The translations under genes and the position numbers were made by a program. Below the pieces are notes generated by a model. The model was not told the DNA's origin. It searched no databases and worked only from the letters and a program-made list of their open reading frames with translations. A DNA stretch of 64,000 bases from Amyelois transitella (lineage: Eukaryota > Arthropoda > Insecta > Lepidoptera > Pyralidae): the NCBI RefSeq assembly GCF_032362555.1, contig NC_083513.1, forward strand, positions 744,001-808,000. The letters run 5' to 3'. This document shows positions 58,301 through 64,000 of this stretch, piece by piece; position 1 is the first letter of the stretch; the number at the start of each line of letters is the position of its first letter.

Positions 58301-61300
58301 TCGTTACGGACACTAAGAGTAGGACCACTCCATATATTTCTTATAGATTGTCGTAAAAGGCGACTAAGGGATAATAAACTTTTATTATAAAGTGTACCTT
58401 CATACGTATATCGAGCTTTTTTAAATCGTGCTCCTTATACAACCGACCACTGACGCTATCTCTTTGCTTATTTTTTCAATTGTATCGTAGTATTAAGTCA
58501 TGTTTCATTATAAAGTATGTTGTTTACAACGTAAACTGATTAGGGATTATCACAAAAAGAATTTATCAAACGTAGTATTATAACCTTTATATCACTTTTT
58601 AACTGCGCAAAATTACATTGTTTTGCCGTTATTGTGGAATAAAATTATCCAATAAGTATATAAAAAAAATGCGAATTATAAATATGAATATTGAAAAAGT
58701 TTTGATAAAACAAATTTTTAAGCTCACATATGTATAGACACGTCTATATCCCTTACGGGGTATACAGAGTTAACAGTCTCGAAAACTCTGAAAGGCCACG
58801 TTCAGCTGTATAGCATTAGAATGGAATTGAGATTCTAATACTTGTCGTGACAGGCTGTTAGCCCAACGCCCACAAGAGGAATCCCAAGCATATAATCCTA
58901 TCCCTTAATCGCCTTTTACAACATCCATGGGAACGATATGGAGTGGTATGTACCATAGGACCACTCCATCTCTTTCCCATGGATGTCGTAAAAGGCGACT
59001 AAGGGATAGGCTTACAAACTTGGGATTCTTTTTAGGCGATGGGCCAGCAACATGTCATTAGATGAATCTCAATTCTATCATTAAGCCAAATGGCTGAACG
59101 TGGCCATTTGGTCTTTCAAGACTGTCTACTCTGTCTACCCCGCAAGGGATATAGACGTGACCATATGTATGTATGTATGTACATTCACAGGCCATTAGTA
59201 CACTAGTAGCTGATAAATTGGGGTACTTCGCGAACGCTGGTGCCTACTACTCCATCAACACGCTCGGCTCCAAGCTCTTCAGGAACTTGACTGTTGAGGA
59301 GCTGTTCTGGGGGTACGAAGACCCCATGGTGACGATCGCCAGCGGGCTGCTGCCTGGGTGGATAGATTTCAAGAAAATTGGTGTGTTGGATAGAGTAAGT
59401 TTTTGGTTAAGTCTTCCTATGGGTATAAGTAATGGTTGCATCCTCATCTCACTGGAGGGCCGGGGTGTATTTTTGTCTTCTTCCCCCTGGCTTTAGTCCC
59501 GGATGCATCCTCTCTGGAGAGGAGCCCTGGGTATGCCTTTGACCATGGATTCTGGATTGGGTGAGTCAGGTTTTTACACGAAGCGACTCCCATATGACCT
59601 CCGCAACCTTTGCAGGTAAACCTAACGCGTATTGGATCCATGATTTCACATGCAGTTGCCTTAATGTGCAGGTTTTAAGGTGGGGTGGGATTTGAACTTG
59701 TGCCTTTCTGCGCATCACGCATTTTAACCGGTCACCTTACCAATTCGACCACTGACACTCACCCGGGTGCACTTTTGTCTTGTGGGTAAGTCAGGTTCTT
59801 ACATAAAGCGACTCCCATCTAGCCTTTGCAAGGGAAACTAATAAATATAATATAAAGAAATATAAATATATACGGGACAAATTACACAGATGGAGTTAGC
59901 CTCAAAGTAGGTTCGAAACTTGTGTTACGAGATACTGACTCAACGATACTATATTTTATAATAAATACTTATATAGATAAACATCCACGACCCAGACCAA
60001 TCAGAGAAAGTTCGTTTCTCATCATGTCCTGACCGGGATTCGAACCCGGGACCTCCGGTGTCACAGACAAGCGTATCACCGCTACACCACAGAGGCCGTC
60101 ATAATCCATAAAGGATGACGGTAACACGGCAAAGGTTAAGGATGCCAGATGGAAGTCGCTTTATATAAAACCTGACTTACCCAATCTGGTCAATTAATGG
60201 TATGTTTTGGTTAAGTATCCTGGTATAAGTCCCGGTTTTTCCGGAGAGAAGCCCGGAGTGCGCCAAGAACCTTTGAAATTTGACCATAAACCTGGTTAAT
60301 GCAAGTCAGATTTTCACAATAAGCGACTCCTTACCTTCACAACTTTTACAGGGCAGCGTTAAACGAAATTTGGAGAAGCTAACTGTATAAAAAAAGTAGG
60401 TAAAGTATTTTAATCAAGACAAAAAAATTTATTGATAGCATAAAATTTCTGTCAGACCCAATGGTTGACTGATTGATAATTCTTCTAACATTAAGTCCGT
60501 CAATTCCGTCCGTTTGTATTTTGTGCAGTGAAATTTAAATAAGTAAATAAAAATTTTAAATCTTCAATCTGTGAATGGAACTATGTATATATGACATGAC
60601 TTTGGCTAAATTTATTGAAGCAACTAACAGAAAAAAGTATTTCCGAACCAAATGTACCCATTTGACCATATTCATTCATCAGTTTGAAAAAAAAACGACT
60701 TTGCCTTAAAGTAAAAAACGGTCAAAGAACTAATAATTCTTCCCTTTCAATTCCAGTTTTATGCTCAAAGGGACGCCTCAGCCGTGGTGGAACTCCGCGA
60801 TGCCAACACGAGATTCTCTCTGAGGACCTGGGACGGCTCCGAGGGTCTCGTGGAACAGGGTTTTACGGACCTTAATTCTAGGTACATACATACATATAGT
60901 CACGTCTATATCGCTTACGGGGTAGACAGAGCCAACAGTCCCGAAAAGACTGAATGGCCACATTCAGCTGCTCGGCTTAATGATGGAATTCAGATCCAAA
61001 TAGTGACAGGTTGCTAGCCCATCGCCTAAAAAAAGGATCGCAATTTTATAAGCCTATCCCTTAGTCGCCTTGTACGACATCCATGGGAAAGAGATGGAGT
61101 GATCCTATTCTTTTTTGTATTGGTGCCGGGAACCACACGGCACTTCTAATAATTTTGGATTTGACAATTATTAAGTGCCTAGCTGTGCCCGCGACTTCGT
61201 CCGCGTGTAATAGTTATTTTGGCCATCATTGAAACCCTAAAGGATGAATAATTTTCCCTGTTTTTTTCACATATTCCATTACTTCTTTGCTCCTTATAGT

Positions 61301-61749
61301 TGCAGCGTGATGTTATATAGCCTTAAGCCTTCCTCGATAAATGGTCTATTCGACGCAAAAAGAATTTTTCAATTGGTATCAGTATTTCCTGAGATTAGCG
61401 CGTTCAAACAAACAAACAAACTCTTCAGCTTTATTATATTAGTAAAGATATGAAGTGTCTTATAATATTATATAAAAAACAATTAATTTTTAATTTTTGA
61501 AATGCCGGCTCCATCTACCGCGCAAGGACTAGACGTTATTATATGTATGAAATTATTAAATTTATACTTTTTGGTTATATTTTTCAGTACACTTTGCAAC
61601 CGCATCAAAGGATCCTACGAGGGTCTGATGTTGCCTCCTAACGTCCGCAAAGACAGAGTCATCCCGATTTTCCGGAGGCAGGCGTGTCGCGTCTACCCCT
61701 TCGCTTTTAAGGAGGAGACAAATGAGAAATACGGATATAATTATTATAG
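46358..61749 (+). CDS. CD36/scavenger receptor class B family protein, 5' seven exons (3' end beyond window)
   Basis: Exons 46358-46451, 47478-47569, 55825-55988, 57036-57183, 59191-59394, 60757-60881 and 61588-61749 join in frame. They total 989 nt, 329 residues, with AG/GT borders. Residues 1-31 are a basic cytoplasmic tail. LYGVFLILISVAMIST is the N-terminal membrane segment. Then comes the family ectodomain: FVFKMWETPTYQLYSEVWVY, EIGPFRFQE, MFMKPNITLKFL, LTVEELFWGYEDP (the family hallmark), GLLPGWIDFKKIG, TLCNRIKGSYEGLMLPP, and IPIFRRQACRVYPFAF with conserved Cys. CD36 proteins are two-pass membrane receptors or transporters for lipids, carotenoids and lipoproteins. The second membrane segment and about 170 residues are missing, being to the right of 64000. 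The start is the first ATG after the acceptor at 46341. Several introns have SINE-A at the splice borders. I cannot tell which subfamily (SCRB, SNMP or emp-like). Confidence 0.9.
46556..46815 (+). mobile_element. SINE-A, full length
   Basis: TGCCGTGTGGTTCCCGGCAC to (TATG)3, in CD36 intron 1. Confidence 0.94.
47282..47460 (+). mobile_element. SINE-A with internal deletion, next to the CD36 exon 2 acceptor
   Basis: GTGCCGTGTGGTTGCCGGCAC to (TATG)4. About 85 bp is missing. Its tail is followed by T10, G, TTTGCAG and the exon at 47478. Confidence 0.92.
47682..47937 (-). mobile_element. LINE 3' tail, family B
   Basis: CTGAAGAGTTTGTTTGTTTG to GACGAAGTCGCGGGCATAGC. Confidence 0.8.
47961..48135 (+). 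mobile_element. LINE-C 3' end with ORF remnant
   Basis: Encodes [26 protein letters not shown], then a stop (TAG where Trp is usual), [13 protein letters not shown] and TGA. The tail CCTACCCCTCCGGGGAAAAG is followed by GCGTGATATTATGTATAT. Confidence 0.8.
48455..48723 (-). mobile_element. SINE-A, full length
   Basis: (CATA)5 to GTGCCGGAAACCACACGGCAC. Confidence 0.94.
48929..49133 (+). mobile_element. SINE-A, diverged, no TATG tail
   Basis: GTGCCGTGTGGTTCCCGGCAC to GTCTACGCCGCAAGAG. Confidence 0.88.
49570..50210 (-). mobile_element. Longer LINE tail related to families B and G
   Basis: Begins CTATACTAATATTATAAAGC and ends GACGAAGTCGCGGGCACAGC. In between is TTTATCCCGGATTTCC and ~380 bp of AT-rich sequence, so it carries an insertion or more of the element than other copies. 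Confidence 0.6.
50221..50430 (-). mobile_element. SINE-A, 3'-truncated
   Basis: AATAGTCTTGAAAAGACTG to TGCCGGGAACTACACGGCAC. Confidence 0.88.
50440..50608 (+). mobile_element. LINE 3' tail, family B, internally rearranged
   Basis: A reversed end (ATACCAATATTATAAAGCTG) is followed by a plus-strand end (AATGGTCTATTCAACGC to TTAGTATAGAT). Confidence 0.65.
51300..51627. mobile_element. Two SINE-A pieces, tail to tail
   Basis: 51300-51407 is plus (CTGTCACTATTTGAATC to TATGTATG). 51413-51627 is minus (TTTTTGCGGGGTAGACAGG to GGGAACCACACGGCACG). Confidence 0.88.
52060..53150. other. AT-rich intronic stretch, nothing recognised
   Basis: CD36 intron 2. There is a short GGTCAGGTCAGGTCAG repeat at the left edge. 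No open frame or known repeat is supported. Confidence 0.4.
53757..53974 (+). mobile_element. SINE-A with internal deletion
   Basis: CCGTGTGGTTACCGGCACC to GACGTGACTTTATGAATG. Confidence 0.88.
54357..54622 (-). mobile_element. LINE 3' tail, family B
   Basis: ATACTTATATTATAAAGCTG to GACGAAGTCGCGGCTACAGC. Confidence 0.8.
54841..55090 (-). mobile_element. SINE-A, diverged
   Basis: ATATGATCACGTCTATATC to ACCGGGAACCACACGGCAC; a SINE-F piece (55100-55235, with GGATTCGAACCCGAG) follows. Confidence 0.88.
55466..55724 (+). mobile_element. SINE-A, full length
   Basis: GCCGTGTGGTTCCCGGCACC to TATGTAGGTATGTATG; about 100 bp before the CD36 exon 3 acceptor. Confidence 0.92.
56075..56293 (+). mobile_element. 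SINE-A head fused to a LINE-B tail
   Basis: 56079-56187 is SINE-A from TGGTTCCCGGCACC to CGGGATTCTTTG. From 56188 the sequence switches to LINE-B (CCTATTGAACGCAAAAAGAA to TTAGTATAGAT). Confidence 0.85.
56465..56724 (-). mobile_element. SINE-A, full length
   Basis: (CATA)n, GGTCACGTCTATATCACTTG to GGGATCCACACGGCA. Confidence 0.93.
57285..57535 (-). mobile_element. SINE-A, full length
   Basis: ATACGGTCACGTCTATATCC to ACCGGGAACCACACGGCAC. Confidence 0.93.
57702..58308. mobile_element. ~600-bp element with ~105-bp terminal inverted repeats
   Basis: The left end (GAGTTAATCGTCAACTCGC, 57717-) and right end (GCGAGTTGACGATTAACTC, ending 58291) are inverted copies. They share GAGAAACTCGCGCGCG, an ATATTCAATTCTAT-like block and GTTGTCGTCAACTCG. 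The core includes a CAGTGTAAACTCCATGTAAC block resembling pogo/Tigger termini. No transposase is present, so it is non-autonomous. Confidence 0.7.
58310..58730. other. AT-rich intronic stretch with a small SINE-A scrap
   Basis: 58318-58378 (TAGGACCACTCCATATATTT, TAAAAGGCGACTAAGGGAT) is SINE-A. The rest shows nothing. Confidence 0.5.
58732..58946 (-). mobile_element. SINE-A, diverged
   Basis: AGACACGTCTATATCCCTTA to GGGAACGATATGGAGTGG. Confidence 0.85.
58955..59180 (+). mobile_element. SINE-A abutting the CD36 exon 5 acceptor
   Basis: TAGGACCACTCCATCTCTTT to (TATG)4. Only ACATTCACAG separates it from the exon at 59191. Confidence 0.92.
59405..59830 (-). mobile_element. SINE-E inserted into an older SINE-E
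   Basis: The younger copy (about 59478-59762; GGCTTTAGTCCCGGATGCAT to GACCACTGACACTCACC) is flanked by TGTATTTTTGTCTT and TGCACTTTTGTCTT. The older copy lies outside (GGTTGCATCCTCATCTCACT and TAAGTCAGGTTCTTACAT). Confidence 0.75.
59868..60100 (-). mobile_element. SINE-F (tRNA-derived), near full length
   Basis: GGGACAAATTACACAGATGG at left; GGGATTCGAACCCGGGACC and CTACACCACAGAGGC (reversed A box) at right. Confidence 0.85.
60884..61143 (-). mobile_element. SINE-A at the CD36 exon 6 donor
   Basis: It begins at the splice donor itself: exon ...TTCTAG, then GTACATACATACATATAG. It ends GGGAACCACACGGCAC, followed by TTCTAAT, a likely short target duplication. Confidence 0.93.
61182..61450 (+). 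mobile_element. LINE 3' tail, family B
   Basis: CTAGCTGTGCCCGCGACTTC to TTTATTATATTAGTAAAGAT. Confidence 0.82.
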
Positions 61750-61756
61750 GTTAGTA

Positions 61757-62019
61757 CATACATACATATAGTCACGTCTATATCCTTTGCGGGGTAGACA
61801 GAGCCAACAGTCTTGAAAAGACTGAATGGCCACGTTCAGCTATTTGGCTTAATGATAGAATTGAGATTTAAATAGTATAGGTACAGGTCGTTAGACCATC
61901 GCCTAAAAAAGAATCCCAAGTTTGTAAGCCTATCCCTTAGTCGCCTTTTACGACATCCATGGGAAAGAGATGGAGTGGTCCTATTCTTTTTGTAATGGTG
62001 CCGGGAACCACACGGCACA
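61757..62019 (-). mobile_element. SINE-A just after the CD36 exon 7 donor
   Basis: Flanked by a 12-bp target-site duplication, TATAGGTTAGTA, at 61745-61756 and 62020-62031. The duplicated target is the exon end plus donor (TATAG|GTTAGT). Confidence 0.95.
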
Positions 62020-62044
62020 TATAGGTTAGTATTTACATATACTA

Positions 62045-63362
62045 CTCTGTCAAGAAAGTAGCAGGAAAAGATCAATAATACACAAACTGTTTGTTATTCA
62101 TCCAAATTTATTTTATCACCTTCAAAATATGCTCCTTTAGAAACGATACACTTACGCCAATGAATAATCCAATCATCAAAACATTTTTTAAACGCTGTTT
62201 CCGGAATTGAGGTCAGTTCTCGCCGCGAATTCTCTTTTATGTCTTCTACCGATTGAAAACGGGTGCCACGAAGTGGTAATTTGAGTTTAGGAAAAAGAAA
62301 AAAGTCGGCTGGAGCCATATCTGGTGAATATGGTGGTTGCTCGATGGTATTTGTTGAGTGTTTGGTTAAAAATTCGTTCACAATGATGGCCTTGTGCGAA
62401 GGTGCATTATCATGTTGCAAAATCCAAGAATTTTCTTTCCACAAATCTGGCCTTTTTCGTCGGATTTGCTCTCTTAAACGCCGCATAACACTCAAATAAT
62501 ATTCCTTATTTACCGTTTGACCTTCCGGCAAGAATTCCGAGTGCACAACACCGCGATAGTCAAAGAAAACAGTCAACATGACTTTGACTTTTGAACGACT
62601 TTGGCGTGGTTTTTTCGATTTCGGTTCAGTTGGAAGGCGCCACTCCGAAGCTTGTTGACTAGTTTGCATGTCAAACTCGTAAACCCACGTCTCGTCACCA
62701 GTAACAATGCGTTTCATGAATGTTGGGTCGGAATTGACTCGTTCTAGCATGTCCTCAGCGACTCTCATGCGATTGAGTTTTTGCAAAAAATTCAGGTCTT
62801 TTGGGACTAGCCGAGCGGCAACATGTTTCATACCCAAATTATTAGTTAAAATGGTACGGATCGACTCGTGAGATACAGAAAGTTCGGTGGCTATCTCTCT
62901 CAAAGTTGAATGAGGATTTTCAGTCACTATTTCCTTCACTTTTGCGATGTTAACTTCAGTTGCAGACGTTGATGGCCTACCAGAGCGAGGCAAATCTTCC
63001 ATCACATCTCGACCGCTTTTGAACGCTTTGTACTACTCATAAGCACGAGTTTTTGATAAAGTCGATTCACCGTAAGCCTTCTGTAACATTTTCAGTGACT
63101 CCGAACACGATATTCCATTGGCAATGCAAAATTTAAGACAAACTCTTTGTTCGATGTTTTTATCCATTATGAAATTAGCAATACACACTAGATATGATAT
63201 AACTAAAAATAGCACTGTATTTAATGTAAACAACAGATGCAACTCAAACTCCGCGCCAAAATGGAAAACAGTTGTGCCAATCTAACAACAACAAAAAAAA
63301 CAAAAATTTGAATTTGGAACCATAAATAAATAATCCATTCCCGATACTTTTCTGACTGAATG
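62045..63362 (-). mobile_element. mariner element, complete, 1318 bp
   Basis: Flanked by TA at 62043-62044 and 63363-63364. The terminal inverted repeats are imperfect: left CTCTGTCAAGAAAGTAGCAG, right (reversed) CATTCAGTCAGAAAAGTATC, sharing GTCA(A/G)(G/A)AAAGTA. It carries one transposase on the minus strand. Confidence 0.88.
62094..63166 (-). pseudogene. mariner transposase with one nonsense codon
   Basis: Starts at ATG 63166 (MDKNIEQRVCLKFCIANGIS) and ends at TGA 62094. The only break I see is TAG at about 63033-63035, where KTRAYE should be followed by Trp (TGG) before YKAFKSGRD. After it the frame is open to the end. The N-terminal helix-turn-helix region is followed by the D,D34D catalytic set: Asp in VTGDETWVY, Asp in LQHDNAPSH, and Asp in MAPADFFLF 35 residues on. 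Intact length would be about 357 residues, in the mariner range (about 345). The protein is probably dead as encoded. Confidence 0.9.
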
Positions 63363-63619
63363 TATATTGTACGTGCTAAATAAATTGGAGTAAAGTTGTA
63401 CACTTTTAACCCTAAAATACATACCCGTACACATTGACGTACTATAACAAGTTGTTTATAGTTGATCGAAGCCCGTACATAAAAAGTAATAACGGGACCC
63501 TATTCTTAAACCGCTGTATGTCTGTCCAGGCTGTATCTCATAAACCGTTACAGCTAAAAAGCTGAAATTTTCACAAATAATGTATTTCATAAAGTAACAC
63601 TATTACATCATACTAATAT

Positions 63620-63842
63620 TACAAACTAGCTGTGCTCGCGACTTCGTCCGCGTGGAATAGTTATTTTGGGCATCATTGAAGCCCTCAAGGATGAATAATT
63701 TTCCCCTTTTTTTCCACATTTTCCATTATTTCTTCACTCCTAATAGGTGCAGCGTAATGTTATACAGCCCAAAGCCTTTCTCGATAAATGGTCTATTCAA
63801 CACAAAAATATTTTTTCAATTCGAACCAGTAGTTCCTGAGAT
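63620..63842 (+). mobile_element. LINE 3' tail, family B, 3'-truncated
   Basis: ACTAGCTGTGCTCGCGACTT to AGTAGTTCCTGAGATA. Confidence 0.8.
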
Positions 63843-64000
63843 ACAAACATACATAAAATCACGCCTCTTTCCCGGAGGGGTAGGCAGAGACTACATCTTT
63901 CCACTTGCCACGATCTCTGCATACTTCATCTTCATCCACATTCATAACTCTCTTCATACAAGCTCGGCGGTTTCGGGTACTCTTGACCTGACCCTTTGCC
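63843..64000 (-). mobile_element. LINE-C 3' region, cut by the window edge
   Basis: AAAATCACGCCTCTTTCCCG, GGGTAGGCAGAGACTACATC, ACAAGCTCGGCGGTTTCGG and CTCTTGACCTGACCC. Confidence 0.8.

Noticed and set aside
1..64000. Dozens of similar ~260-bp repeats in both orientations, considered as CRISPR-like or segmental arrays
   Set aside because: Irregular spacing, both strands, target duplications and truncations identify retroposons.

Overview
The window looks like genomic DNA of a moth or butterfly (Lepidoptera). Genes are split into small exons by introns of several kb. The intergenic and intronic DNA is AT-rich and packed with short interspersed elements, LINE 3' tails with (TATG)n or TTAGTATAGAT-type ends, one mariner and other DNA-transposon remnants. 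I see no bacterial operons, rRNA or CRISPR. Gene models come from reading exons by eye with splice-site and phase bookkeeping; no search was run.

Layout. 1-4.9 kb (+): last exon of one gene, then four exons of a second, unrecognised, probably secreted helical protein with paired Cys and N-glycosylation sites. 5-10.7 kb: repeats, including a 405-bp tandem array at 6391-7330. 10.8-15.7 kb (-): six phase-consistent exons of a basic, Ser-rich coiled-coil protein of unknown function with three Trp-centred basic motifs. 18.2-21.9 kb (+): a four-exon gene whose last exon encodes 38 Arg in 51 residues, with Ser-Cys interruptions. This is a protamine-like sperm nuclear basic protein candidate and the most interesting item here. 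22.3-35.1 kb (-): a complete five-exon iodotyrosine deiodinase (IYD) gene, convergent with the protamine-like gene. Its roughly 10-kb first intron carries a dead 2.7-kb DNA transposon and a LINE chimera. 36-46 kb: mostly repeats and AT-rich DNA. 46.4-61.75 kb (+): seven exons of a CD36/scavenger-receptor-class-B gene that runs off the right end. 62.0-63.4 kb (-): a mariner with one nonsense codon. 63.4-64 kb: LINE tails.

The dominant repeat, here called SINE-A, is a roughly 260-bp element starting with a GTGCCG..CGGCAC hairpin and ending in (TATG)n. More than 50 full or partial copies take up roughly a fifth of the window. Several copies sit within 0-20 bp of CD36 splice sites; one has a target-site duplication that repeats the splice donor. 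SINE-A's last ~50 bp resembles the end of a LINE (here LINE-C), which suggests that LINE mobilises it. Two tRNA-derived SINE families (E and F) and several LINE 3' tails (B, D, G, H) are also present. No gene outside these models is convincing; most other open frames are translated repeats.
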